48,271 nucleotides of DNA, from positions 1 through 48,271 of the forward strand of contig JAQBRT010000003.1 of NCBI GenBank assembly GCA_028286345.1. The letters are read 5' to 3'. The DNA comes from Candidatus Saccharimonadota bacterium (GTDB lineage: Bacteria > Patescibacteriota > Saccharimonadia > Saccharimonadales > UBA4665). Position 1 is the stretch's first letter; each line of letters opens with the position of its first letter. Below, piece after piece: positions 8,459-16,321 of the stretch. Made by a program: the position numbers and the translations under genes. The notes beneath the pieces were generated by a model, which ran no database searches, was not told where the DNA came from, and worked only from the letters and a program-made list of their open reading frames with translations.

Positions 8459-8467
8459 AGTATAGCA
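8459..8467 (-). promoter_or_regulatory. Extended -10 of the Cas4-like gene, leaderless
   Basis: TGC-TATACT on the minus strand, 7 nt before the start codon at 8451. No ribosome site lies between. Confidence 0.6.
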
Positions 8468-8478
8468 AGCGATGGCAG

Positions 8479-9105
8479 CTAATTTGTCAGCGTCTGGGAA
8501 CTTGAGGAGTTGGTGCCGTTCTTGATGCAGGCGAAGTACTCGGTTGTTTGGGAAGAGTCAGGATAGAGTTTGTCGCATTTGGTGTAAATATCGTCAACCG
8601 AACTTGAGCTCGATGAACTGCCGCCGAAATAACTAGAACTAGTGTAAATATATGGCTTGATCGTTTGGCAGGTCTGGCCTTTTTTGTGGTTGGGGGTGAG
8701 GTAAAGGTAACTGGATTCAGTGGCATCTGCCCCGCTCTTGCTACTAAAGCTTGAGCCGTAGACTCCCGAGAGGAGGCGCGATTGGACATCGCTACTGCTA
8801 AAGGCGCTCTCGGATTTGTAGGTGACGCAGAACTGGTACTTAGTAGATGAGAGTTTGGTGTATTTGATGCTGTCTGGGGCACTATTAACTCCGGCTGCGG
8901 CCAGTGAGGCTGGAATGCTGTCTTTGGCTGTGGTGTAAGCTTGAAGTTTTTCAGCAGCATTTTGGGCGGCCTTATATGTAACGTCATCGGCTTTGGCAGC
9001 TTGGGCTTGCACTACAGTAATTGCCAGCATGGCTAATGTAACAGCGCCGAGTACCGCCAAACCAATTTGATATTTACGCAGTCCTTTAGGTGTAGGGGTT
9101 CGCAT
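8479..9105 (-). CDS. Pilin-like secreted or anchored protein
   Basis: 208 aa. A basic N-terminus (MRTPTPKGLRKYQ) precedes one long hydrophobic helix (about residues 13-35), then an extracytoplasmic region. The pattern of a hydrophobic N-terminal helix continuing into a soluble helix, then a small domain with YQFCVTYKS and a later TCQTIKPY pair of cysteines, resembles pilin-like proteins of Patescibacteria. A canonical prepilin peptidase site (G-FxxxE) is not seen, so type IV pilin assignment is uncertain. The tail is Ser-rich. It starts 3 nt after the stop of the upstream four-helix membrane protein, so the two form an operon. Confidence 0.6.
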   Translation of the reverse strand: MRTPTPKGLRKYQIGLAVLGAVTLAMLAITVVQAQAAKADDVTYKAAQNAAEKLQAYTTAKDSIPASLAAAGVNSAPDSIKYTKLSSTKYQFCVTYKSESAFSSSDVQSRLLSGVYGSSFSSKSGADATESSYLYLTPNHKKGQTCQTIKPYIYTSSSYFGGSSSSSSSVDDIYTKCDKLYPDSSQTTEYFACIKNGTNSSSSQTLTN

Positions 9106-9108
9106 GGT

Positions 9109-9729
9109 TTAGGCCTTGTGTTCGTCGCGCCAGTAATAAGCCAGGATGCCGCCGAATACGACTAGCAGTACTAGGACATCGAGGATAATTTTGACAATGC
9201 TCTCACCAAGATTGCCACCGATCTTAGCCATGACGGCTGTTACTAAGCCAATTAGCGTAAATAATACGACTAGGAAACAAATAATTTGGGTTGTCTGGGT
9301 GCTACGGCGCTTTGAAGCGTCGAGTGCCGCGCCCGGATCAAGGAGCTCGGCTTTTTTGAGGCGCAGGAATAGCCAGGCAAACAACGGCAACGAAACAAGC
9401 AAAAGCGCCGTTGGGAACGACAAGCTGCTAAAACTTAAAGCACCGTTAACGGCTGCTAACAGGCCGCTGCTCAGGCCAATTGCCGCCGTGAACAGCGTAA
9501 TAACTAGGAACACGTATTCAACGCCGCGCGGGCTAAGTACATTTACCACTGGCTGTGGCACTAAAGAAGTTGGGGCTGCAGTGGTGGCCGCTACTAGTGC
9601 CGTCGAAGCCGCTGGTTCGGGCTGCCAACTTGGCTCACTCGATACCACTACTGGCGGACTTGGCTGCTCAGGAGTCGGGCTGTCATTATATTCTTGCTGA
9701 TTCTGCGGTTGCTGCTGGTCTTGATCCAT
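9109..9729 (-). CDS. Membrane protein with Pro/Gln-rich N-terminus (DUF5671-like)
   Basis: 206 aa. Residues 1-60 are polar and Pro/Gln/Ala-rich, probably disordered. Four hydrophobic segments follow from LSPRGVEYVF onward (about residues 70-95, 98-120, 147-168 and 178-198), with a conserved-looking charged loop LRLKKAELLDPGAALDASKRR. The arrangement resembles the DUF5671 membrane family; I judge this from memory of the pattern, so it is tentative. Translation is supported by GAGG seven nt before the ATG, and a TAGAAT box lies about 18 nt upstream. It is co-transcribed with the pilin-like gene downstream. Function unknown. Confidence 0.65.
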   Translation of the reverse strand: MDQDQQQPQNQQEYNDSPTPEQPSPPVVVSSEPSWQPEPAASTALVAATTAAPTSLVPQPVVNVLSPRGVEYVFLVITLFTAAIGLSSGLLAAVNGALSFSSLSFPTALLLVSLPLFAWLFLRLKKAELLDPGAALDASKRRSTQTTQIICFLVVLFTLIGLVTAVMAKIGGNLGESIVKIILDVLVLLVVFGGILAYYWRDEHKA

Positions 9730-9798
9730 TGTGGTGCCTCGTTGTTAATTCTACTCACAGAATACCACCAGCTTTAAGCAAACCACAAGCTTTTTGTT

Positions 9799-11064
9799 CT
9801 AACGCTTAAGTCCGAGTATAGCTAGGGTTTCTATGTGAGGCGTGTGCGGGAAAAAGTTGTAGATTTCGAAGAATTTAATTTCATATTTCTCTTGCAGCTT
9901 GGCAAGGTCACGGGCCTGGGTGGCTGGGTTACAGCTCAGGTAAACAACTTTTGGTGGCAGTGTTTCTAAAACGCGGTCGACGACTTTGTCGTGCAGGCCG
10001 GCACGCGGCGGGTCAAAAATGACCGGCTGTTCCCCTGTTATCATGTCTAAAGCTTTTTCTGAGGAGGCTTCAATAACCGTGACGCTTAGGCCACTGTTTT
10101 CGGCGTTAAGGCGTGCCATGGCGGCGGTTGCTGGGTCTAGTTCGATTAGGTCAACGTGTTGACTGGCAATGCTCAGGCCAATCGAGCCAACACCAGCGTA
10201 CATATCAGTTATTGTTGGCTCGGTGATGTGCTCTTTGATGCGGCCCAAGGCCTTTTCAAAAATTGGTATGCCAACTTGAAAGAATGAGTCGGCGTCGTAG
10301 GTAAATACTTGGCCAAGCAGCTCATCCTGGAGTGTGACATCACCAAGTTCGTAGAGCAATTTAGTTGGGACGCTGGCCGGGCTTTTGGGGTTGGAGTGGT
10401 AAACACGCAGGCCTTTAAGTTCCGATGGCAGCTCCAGTTTTTTGAAGCCGTCGAGTTTAGTGAACAGTGCGGCTACTGCCTCGCCTTTTTGGTTGCAGCG
10501 GACAATGACTGTTTTTAAATCGCCGGCCCTGGCGCCTAGGCGTGACAATTCAGCGGCCACGGCATTGGCAGCGGCGTCAATTGCCGGCAGTGCCAGCCTG
10601 CTGCCGGTGACAATTTGCTTGCCATGGCTGCCGCGGCGGTACAAAGCCAAGTGCAGGCCGTCGTCATCGCCCCAAAACGAGTACTCCATTTTGTTGCGGT
10701 AGTGCCACTCACCGGCCGGTGCTACAACATCACTCACGCTTGGTAGTGACACTTTTTCGTGTTCAAATAATTCGGTTATAATTGCTTTTTTGTATCTGTT
10801 CTCTGCATCATAAGCCATCATTTGCCACGGGCTTGTGGCCAGGTAATTTTCTTCTTGGGGCTCGGCGCGTTCGGATGAGGCAGTGATGATTTCTTCGGCA
10901 ATTGCTTCGCAGTAGGAGCGCTTATTTTTGATAACCCTAATGCCGACTGTTTCGCCGGGCAGCGCGTTCCAAACAAAGACTTTGCGGCCGTCAGCCAGCT
11001 CGGCTAGGCCTTGGCCGCCATGGACTAGCTTTTGAATGGTAACTTGCTCGAGTGTTTCTGACAT
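9799..11064 (-). CDS. rlmD: RNA (uracil-C5)-methyltransferase, TrmA/RlmC/RlmD family
   Basis: SAM-dependent enzyme that makes 5-methyluridine in rRNA or tRNA. An N-terminal TRAM domain (about residues 1-60) is followed by the methyltransferase domain with SAM motif DMYAGVGSIGLS, FDPPRAGL, the catalytic cysteine in LSCNPATQARD and the closing HIETLAIL motif. At 421 aa it is family-typical. The Cys-x5-Cys-x2-Cys iron-sulfur motif that RlmD has after the TRAM domain is missing: that stretch (EENYLATSPWQMMAYD) has no cysteine. Target U1939 of 23S rRNA is therefore presumed, not shown. An extended -10 (TGATACAAT) ends 6 nt before the ATG, inside the end of the upstream protease gene. Confidence 0.85.
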   Translation of the reverse strand: MSETLEQVTIQKLVHGGQGLAELADGRKVFVWNALPGETVGIRVIKNKRSYCEAIAEEIITASSERAEPQEENYLATSPWQMMAYDAENRYKKAIITELFEHEKVSLPSVSDVVAPAGEWHYRNKMEYSFWGDDDGLHLALYRRGSHGKQIVTGSRLALPAIDAAANAVAAELSRLGARAGDLKTVIVRCNQKGEAVAALFTKLDGFKKLELPSELKGLRVYHSNPKSPASVPTKLLYELGDVTLQDELLGQVFTYDADSFFQVGIPIFEKALGRIKEHITEPTITDMYAGVGSIGLSIASQHVDLIELDPATAAMARLNAENSGLSVTVIEASSEKALDMITGEQPVIFDPPRAGLHDKVVDRVLETLPPKVVYLSCNPATQARDLAKLQEKYEIKFFEIYNFFPHTPHIETLAILGLKR

Positions 11065-11068
11065 CGCC

Positions 11069-13201
11069 CTATTGTATCAGGCTATGGGTATCCTTGTTGA
11101 CTACAAAACCAGAGGCGCCTGGTTTGCCCTCAGGCATCAACGGCTGGTATGCCTTATATAGCAAGTGGCGCAGACGGTGGCGGAAGACCATAACGACACC
11201 CGAGACGACAGCACCAACCGCTACAACTAGCACGGCAACAATAACGCCAACTGGTAACAACCTTATGTCTTTGCCCTGCTCAATGGCCGTCTTAGACGAG
11301 TCAATATAAGTAGCTGCTAGGCGATGCGATGGATAAAGTGTTTGGACTTGGCGGAAGTTCTTGAGGGCGGCGCTGTAGTGGCTTTCAGAAAACAGCTGTA
11401 AACCACTCTGCCACAATTGTTGTGTATTGCTACTACTATTAATGGCAACGTTGTTGGCTTTGGCCAAGTTAGTAAAGTCAGTAATGTCACGGATGTAGCT
11501 CTTGGCGGCATTGCCAGTGGAGTCGCCGGCCTCGCGGTAGGTTAAGAGGCCGATAACGCCGCCACTTTCATCGACCGCTGGGCCGCCGCTGTTGCCGTGC
11601 GATGCGTCGGCATCGGATTGGTAGAGCTGGCCAAAGCCACCAGCTGCTTTGCGGATCGAGCTAATTACCCCGTCGGTGACTGTGACGCTGAGGTTAGTAT
11701 TGTCGGTTAAGGCATTGTCGGCATCGCCAGGGAAACCCATTAAATATAGTTTTTCATTTTGGGTAGGCTTTTGGCTACTGACGCTAATGGTTGGTGCATT
11801 GTGAACATCAATTTTAAGCAGCGCCACATCGCTAGCGCTAAAGCCCTGCGTTGGGTTGGCGATTGCCGTCAGCATGTCTTTTGACGAGTAGTTGTAAGCT
11901 ACGATTTTGGCTACTTTATAGTCGGCATTGTCTTTTTTGAGCTTGGCTACATCGGCGGTGGTGTTGATTGATCCAAATTGCGGCACTGCTGTACCTAGTG
12001 CAACTAGTGTTACTTCGTCACTGTTCGTAAACAGCAGGTCGGAATCTGGCACATCATAGATTTTGGCAATAACAGAGGCTAAAAAGGCTGGGTTTTGGGC
12101 GGCGGTTTGGATCTGGGAGTTATTTAGGCCCATGCCTTGCAGGTAGCCCAGCAGCAGGCTCGACTGCGACGTCAGCACATCAACTAAGCGGTCTTTAGCA
12201 CTATAGACCACGACGTGGCCATTGGTTGCAACATAGCCATTACTGGTAGCCAAAAAGCCGCTGCCCGTAAAGCCCGCGCAGGTATTGGCCATGGCAGGCT
12301 GCCCGTAAATAGTCAGAGTGCCGCAAATGATGTGGTAGATTTTAACGACTGCCGGCGAAACATCGTCAGATAGATACTTAGGGTTTAACTTGCTTGGGTC
12401 GGCGGCCACTTTAGGCGCAATCAAACTCGTAAACGCACCTTTAACCCCTTGGTTGGAGACAATTGTCAGGCTATCGAGAACTTTTACGTAGGCTGCTGGC
12501 ATGTTTGAAGAGCCAACCAGGCCAACAAGTTTTACGGCAAATGCCCTGCCCTGGCTTTCGCCCGTCCAAACAGTGGCGTAGCTATTGCCGCCATTAAACT
12601 TGGGCGTGTACTGGTAGGTGGTTTTGAGCACCGGCACACCGTTTAGGGTGTCGGGCTTTGCAGATAGTGCACTGACGTCGAGGTCATTAGTTGGGGTTTG
12701 CGGGAAAAGCGTGGCCGCTACTTCACCGGCGCTGGCCGTAGCCGCAGATTTAGCTTTGGCAGTGTCGTAGGCGCTGGTGCTCGGATTAACCTGGACAATC
12801 AATTGGCTGGCCGATTCGCTGCGTTCGATTGTCCCGTTGCGTGGCCGAATCGTTACAGATGTCAGCGGGCTGTTGAGCTGCAGGTCGCTAGCACCGACCG
12901 TCTTGGCAACATCTTTGCTATCAAGCTGAGTAGCACTAACCGAAAACAAATTGGCATCGAGCGCCAAAGAAAAACCGTAGCTGGAGCGGACAATACTAAT
13001 ATTACTGGTGGCCGGGGCTACGGTTTGCACCACCGGAACCTGTGCTGCTTCTTTGCGGCCATACCAGGCACCAATCTTTACAAGGGCCGTGGCTAATACT
13101 ACGCAGGATAACACCAAAAATAATACCTGCCGCTTGCGGTAGGGTTTCTGGTGATGGGCCTTAAGTACAATCTGTTTTGGTCGCCGTTTTTTGATTGCCA
13201 C
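11069..13201 (-). CDS. Membrane-tethered trypsin-like (S1C) protease with C-terminal TPR-like segment
   Basis: 710 aa. The basic N-terminus leads to one membrane helix at about 26-44. Residues 60-260 form an uncharacterised extracytoplasmic region. The protease domain has His329 (VATNGHVV), Asp458 (ASDVALLKID) and Ser538 (GNSGGP), so the triad is complete. A helical repeat region (QLWQSGLQLFSESHYSAALKNF, TPR-like) precedes a second membrane helix at about 648-673 and a short cytoplasmic tail. There is no PDZ domain, unlike HtrA. The start is GTG, with AAGGA about 7 nt upstream and a TATAAC box before it. Likely role: envelope protein quality control or processing; substrates unknown. It is the second S1C protease in the window. 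Confidence 0.85.
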   Translation of the reverse strand: MAIKKRRPKQIVLKAHHQKPYRKRQVLFLVLSCVVLATALVKIGAWYGRKEAAQVPVVQTVAPATSNISIVRSSYGFSLALDANLFSVSATQLDSKDVAKTVGASDLQLNSPLTSVTIRPRNGTIERSESASQLIVQVNPSTSAYDTAKAKSAATASAGEVAATLFPQTPTNDLDVSALSAKPDTLNGVPVLKTTYQYTPKFNGGNSYATVWTGESQGRAFAVKLVGLVGSSNMPAAYVKVLDSLTIVSNQGVKGAFTSLIAPKVAADPSKLNPKYLSDDVSPAVVKIYHIICGTLTIYGQPAMANTCAGFTGSGFLATSNGYVATNGHVVVYSAKDRLVDVLTSQSSLLLGYLQGMGLNNSQIQTAAQNPAFLASVIAKIYDVPDSDLLFTNSDEVTLVALGTAVPQFGSINTTADVAKLKKDNADYKVAKIVAYNYSSKDMLTAIANPTQGFSASDVALLKIDVHNAPTISVSSQKPTQNEKLYLMGFPGDADNALTDNTNLSVTVTDGVISSIRKAAGGFGQLYQSDADASHGNSGGPAVDESGGVIGLLTYREAGDSTGNAAKSYIRDITDFTNLAKANNVAINSSSNTQQLWQSGLQLFSESHYSAALKNFRQVQTLYPSHRLAATYIDSSKTAIEQGKDIRLLPVGVIVAVLVVAVGAVVSGVVMVFRHRLRHLLYKAYQPLMPEGKPGASGFVVNKDTHSLIQ
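11071..11079 (-). promoter_or_regulatory. Extended -10 of the RNA methyltransferase gene, leaderless
   Basis: TGA-TACAAT on the minus strand, 6 nt before the ATG at 11064. It overlaps the stop codon of the upstream protease gene. Confidence 0.6.
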
Positions 13202-13256
13202 CTCTGATCCTTTTGGGTTATAACGTTGCTCTAAGCATAACCGCTCTGACCCCAGT

Positions 13257-13889
13257 TTACAAGTCTTCGGCAGCCAGAATAACAGCGATAAGGTTACCGG
13301 GCGTGGTTACCACTTTATAAGGGTTCGCCAGGCGCAAAAAACGCTCATCGGCAAAACCCCAGGTCACGCCAATGCTGCGCATCCCGGCTGCACTGGAAGC
13401 TTCAATATCCCGCACTTCGTCGCCTACATAAATACAATCAGTAGATGAGAGCCTGTACGACTTTGTTAGCCGGCGCAGGGCTGGGGCTTTACCAAAAATA
13501 CCCACATTGCCCACTACTTTCTCAAAATAGTCTTCAATTTTGTACTGGTCAAGAAACTTGCGGATAGTCGTGGCCGAATTGGTGCTCAAAATCATCAATT
13601 GATAGCCGTGGCCATGGAGCTGTTCAATAACATCGAGCATACCCTCAACCGGTTTTACGTGCAGCATGCGGCTGGCCATTTCGCGGCGGCCGCTCATCAA
13701 CAGAAGCGGCAGGCGTAGCCACGGGATACCGAGCCGCCGGGCAATACCGATCATCGAAAGCTGCCGGTAGCTATCGCGGATACCTGGGGTGTGGATTGGT
13801 TCATGCCCTGCTTCCTTTACCAGGAAATCGAACACAAAGTCAAAACTGTCGGCCACGGTTCCGTCAAAATCGAGGATAACTGTCTTCAT
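13257..13889 (-). CDS. HAD-superfamily phosphatase (phosphoglycolate phosphatase-like)
   Basis: 210 aa from the ATG at 13889, chosen because the HAD motif starts right there and a TACACT -10 box ends 6 nt before it; the frame extends farther upstream without support. Motif I is VILDFDGTVADS (nucleophile D7, D9), motif II is MILSTNSA, motif III K is in FGKAPALRR, and motif IV is YVGDEVRDIEASSAAG. A helical cap lies at about residues 15-80. The family hydrolyses small phosphorylated metabolites; the substrate cannot be read from sequence. It is divergent from msrA across 35 bp. Confidence 0.88.
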   Translation of the reverse strand: MKTVILDFDGTVADSFDFVFDFLVKEAGHEPIHTPGIRDSYRQLSMIGIARRLGIPWLRLPLLLMSGRREMASRMLHVKPVEGMLDVIEQLHGHGYQLMILSTNSATTIRKFLDQYKIEDYFEKVVGNVGIFGKAPALRRLTKSYRLSSTDCIYVGDEVRDIEASSAAGMRSIGVTWGFADERFLRLANPYKVVTTPGNLIAVILAAEDL

Positions 13890-13895
13890 GACAAT

Positions 13896-13918
13896 AGTGT
13901 ACCTGAAAATGCTATAGT
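13896..13918. promoter_or_regulatory. Back-to-back -10 boxes of the HAD and msrA genes
   Basis: On the minus strand TACACT occupies 13896-13901, 6 nt from the HAD ATG. On the plus strand TATAGT occupies 13913-13918, with TGC just before it (13910-13912), 6 nt from the msrA ATG. Both genes should yield leaderless messages from a 35-bp region. Confidence 0.65.
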
Positions 13919-13924
13919 TTAGAC

Positions 13925-14449
13925 ATGGAACAAGCAACTTTAGGTGGTGGATGTTACTGGTGCCTCGAGGCATTTTACCAACGGGTAACGGGCGTGGGTG
14001 AGGTCGTTTCGGGCTTTAGCGGCGGCACAGTTGATAATCCAACCAACGAACGCGTCTACCAGGGCGGCACTGGCCACGCCGAAGTAGTCCAACTCACCTT
14101 TGACCCATCTGTTATAGCCTACAAAGAACTGCTGGAAATCTTCTTTGTTATGCACGACCCAACCACGCTTAACCGCCAAGGCCACGATATTGGCGATGAA
14201 TACCGTTCAGTTATTTTTTATCATTCAGAGGAACAAAAAGCTATTGCTGAAGACATGATCAAAAGTTTTGCTGCCCCGCTCTACCCTGATCCGGTTGTAA
14301 CCCAACTAGAACCGCTGACCAAATTCTGGCCAGCTGGTCCGGACCAGCAAAACTTTTATAACAATAACCCGGGCGTTGGCTACTGTATGGTAGTAATTGA
14401 CCCAAAAATCCAGAAACTGCGACAGCAATTTGCTAAATATATTGTTTGA
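13925..14449 (+). CDS. msrA: Peptide methionine-(S)-sulfoxide reductase
   Basis: Repairs oxidised methionine using a catalytic cysteine. The signature GGGCYWCLEAF places the cysteine at residue 10 with a second at 13. GFSGGTVDNPTNERVYQGGT and GHAEVVQLTFDP are family motifs, and a C-terminal GVGYC cysteine could resolve the sulfenic acid. At 174 aa it is full length. The stop is TGA, which shows UGA is a stop codon here. There is no Shine-Dalgarno; the promoter gives a leaderless message. It is convergent with the DUF427 gene, with adjacent stop codons. Confidence 0.95.
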   Translation: MEQATLGGGCYWCLEAFYQRVTGVGEVVSGFSGGTVDNPTNERVYQGGTGHAEVVQLTFDPSVIAYKELLEIFFVMHDPTTLNRQGHDIGDEYRSVIFYHSEEQKAIAEDMIKSFAAPLYPDPVVTQLEPLTKFWPAGPDQQNFYNNNPGVGYCMVVIDPKIQKLRQQFAKYIV

Positions 14450-14752
14450 TTATTCGGTAACTTGGACGTCGCGCCAAAAAGCGACATAGTTAGCAAAGTC
14501 TTTTTTAACACGGTCGATGGCTCCCTCCATTGGTTCTGGGTAGCTCCAAGCGGAATCCTGGCTCCGGGTCTCGCCCTGGCCGACGTTAAAGTATTGGCAG
14601 TCACCTTTCCATGGGCAGGTGTAGGGCGTGTCGCTTTTCTGCAAGAACTCCGGCTTGACGCTACTTGGCGGGAAGTACCAGTTTTGTTCAATATAAATTA
14701 AATCTGCTTTATCGGCTTCGGCGATGACTTGATCGTTCCAGATTGCTTTCAT
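14450..14752 (-). CDS. DUF427 family protein
   Basis: 100 aa. MKAIWNDQVIAEAD, the tryptophan-rich NWYFPPSS, and TCPWKGDCQYFNV followed by AWSYPEP match the DUF427 fold (small beta-barrel proteins of unknown function found widely in bacteria). GGAGG lies 8 nt before the ATG and TATACC farther upstream, within the end of the preceding gene (stop at 14780). The role is unknown; proximity to msrA might suggest stress response, but the genes are convergent. Confidence 0.85.
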   Translation of the reverse strand: MKAIWNDQVIAEADKADLIYIEQNWYFPPSSVKPEFLQKSDTPYTCPWKGDCQYFNVGQGETRSQDSAWSYPEPMEGAIDRVKKDFANYVAFWRDVQVTE

Positions 14753-14779
14753 GTGTTGTCCTCCAACTTTACCGGTATA

Positions 14780-15901
14780 TTATGCAGCATCTTGCTCGGA
14801 GCGGCCAAAAAGTGCAACAAAATCTTGGCCAGATATTGGTACGTGTAGCAGACTGCCCCGCTCTAGTATGCGCGAATCATGCAGCTCAAGCGCGTCGCGT
14901 AAATCTACGGTTAGAACCATGCCAGCATACTTGGTCACTAAATCTTTGTCGCAGCGGATGGCTTTAGTTTGCAGGCGCTCGCGGCCGATCATGCCAAGTG
15001 CAACACAGATACCCGAAACTAAGATATCTCCGTGCAATCCAATTTTTTCATACTCAACACCGCTCTGGCCGTAGAGGGATGGATGGCTAATATAGGCATA
15101 CTGGGGCTCCATTATGGCTTCAGATTCACGAATACGAGTCTCGGCTTCCGTATTTGCTAACAGCCGGTCCACGGTGTAAATCTGCTGTTTGTGGTTCATG
15201 CGGCGGAAGCCTGTCCAGCGTAGTAGCCGGGCAAATGCATCAGAATGCTTGCTGAGTATTTGCTGGACGTCACCGCCCTGATATCCGGCGGCAAGAGCCG
15301 TGAGGTCAAAAGCATTTTCTTCAAGTTCCGCCAGAACGTTATGGGCATATTCATCTGGGTCTTCAATTGATGGGCCCTCATCTGGCAACGGCATTATCCG
15401 GCAGTCGTGCCCAAAATGGGCTAGCATTGTTTTGCTTTCGATAACACTGGGGTTTGGCCGGTTATCAATAATGTCCGTCTGAAACCTATACCAGATCATG
15501 GAAGGCGTTTCATCGCTTGGGGTCCAATATTCAAAGCCCTCGCTGACTGCCTCAAGGCCGGTTTTGCCAAAGGCGGTGGCATACAGTTGTATTCGTGGCT
15601 GCGCTTGCTGCTCGAGTGTGTCGCCGGCATCAATCAGTGCCGCCTCAAGGTCTTCGTCGGCTTCTTCTTCGTCCTCATCGACGGGGCGCATCCAAATACC
15701 AGTACCGGTTACCAGGCAGTCGAGGCCCATATAATCCAATGCTTCCCACCGGTCATCAAGTTCGTGCTGTGCAGCGTAGCCCATTTCATCACGCTCCGGT
15801 CCAGGCCGCATCCCAAGTATCAGCTGATTGAGGGCTCGAAAACGCTCATTAATCGCCTCCAGGCTGTCGGCTACGGGTTCCCCTTCTGGACTCCTAGTCA
15901 T
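14780..15901 (-). CDS. Conserved-looking protein of unknown function (373 aa)
   Basis: I do not recognise this family. The protein is acidic and soluble-looking with no membrane helix or signal. Visible parts are an N-terminal helical stretch (SLEAINERFRALNQLILGM), an acidic segment of Glu and Asp (about residues 75-88), and a C-terminal beta-rich half ending in LLHVPISGQDFVALFG. It is a monocistronic unit with its own promoter (TTGCAG, 16 bp, TATGCT) whose -10 lies only 6 nt from the ATG. The next gene upstream encodes a zincin on the same strand. Confidence 0.7.
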   Translation of the reverse strand: MTRSPEGEPVADSLEAINERFRALNQLILGMRPGPERDEMGYAAQHELDDRWEALDYMGLDCLVTGTGIWMRPVDEDEEEADEDLEAALIDAGDTLEQQAQPRIQLYATAFGKTGLEAVSEGFEYWTPSDETPSMIWYRFQTDIIDNRPNPSVIESKTMLAHFGHDCRIMPLPDEGPSIEDPDEYAHNVLAELEENAFDLTALAAGYQGGDVQQILSKHSDAFARLLRWTGFRRMNHKQQIYTVDRLLANTEAETRIRESEAIMEPQYAYISHPSLYGQSGVEYEKIGLHGDILVSGICVALGMIGRERLQTKAIRCDKDLVTKYAGMVLTVDLRDALELHDSRILERGSLLHVPISGQDFVALFGRSEQDAA

Positions 15902-15907
15902 GAGTTC

Positions 15908-15935
15908 AGCATACGCTGTTTATGCTTGGCTGCAA
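15908..15935 (-). promoter_or_regulatory. Promoter of the 373-aa unknown gene, leaderless
   Basis: TTGCAG (15930-15935), a 16-bp spacer and TATGCT (15908-15913) on the minus strand, 6 nt before the ATG at 15901. Confidence 0.6.
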
Positions 15936-15955
15936 GCAGTGGTTTTTGCAACACG

Positions 15956-16321
15956 CTATTCGAGCTCGCGGATTTTGTCGTGGTCAAGCCCATAATAGTG
16001 GGCAATCTCGTGCCAAAGGGTATGCTTGATGGCTTCTTTGATGCCTTCCCAGGTATCAGACTGCGCCAGCAACGGTAGTTTGAAGAGTGTAATTTTGTCT
16101 GGGAATAAGCGGCCGCTGCCCTGCCGTTGCGGCAATGGTACGCCTTCGTACAACCCTAGGAGCGTTTGGTCGTTGCGGAGCGCTAACTTTTGGCGCTGTT
16201 CTGGAGTGGGAATGTCTTCGTATAAAATGGCAATGTTCTTGATGTTTTGGACGTGCTCACCAGGCAGCTCTTGGAGTGCCATATCGATTAGGTTCTGGAA
16301 TTCGTTGTCGCTGAGCTGCAC
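15956..16321 (-). CDS. Zincin-like metallopeptidase family protein
   Basis: 121 aa. The zinc motif TLWHEIAHYYGLDHDKI gives HExxH at 104-108 with a third ligand His114, the pattern of the short metallopeptidase family once called DUF1025. NIAILYEDIP and LLGLYEGVPLPQR are also family-like. The start is GTG and shares one base with the stop of the upstream gene (TAGTG), so translation is coupled. The family's substrates are not established. No signal peptide, so probably cytoplasmic. Confidence 0.88.
   Translation of the reverse strand: MQLSDNEFQNLIDMALQELPGEHVQNIKNIAILYEDIPTPEQRQKLALRNDQTLLGLYEGVPLPQRQGSGRLFPDKITLFKLPLLAQSDTWEGIKEAIKHTLWHEIAHYYGLDHDKIRELE

Noticed and set aside
8479-9105. Confident type IV pilin assignment
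   Set aside because: The prepilin peptidase cleavage motif is not evident and no pil genes are nearby; kept only as pilin-like.
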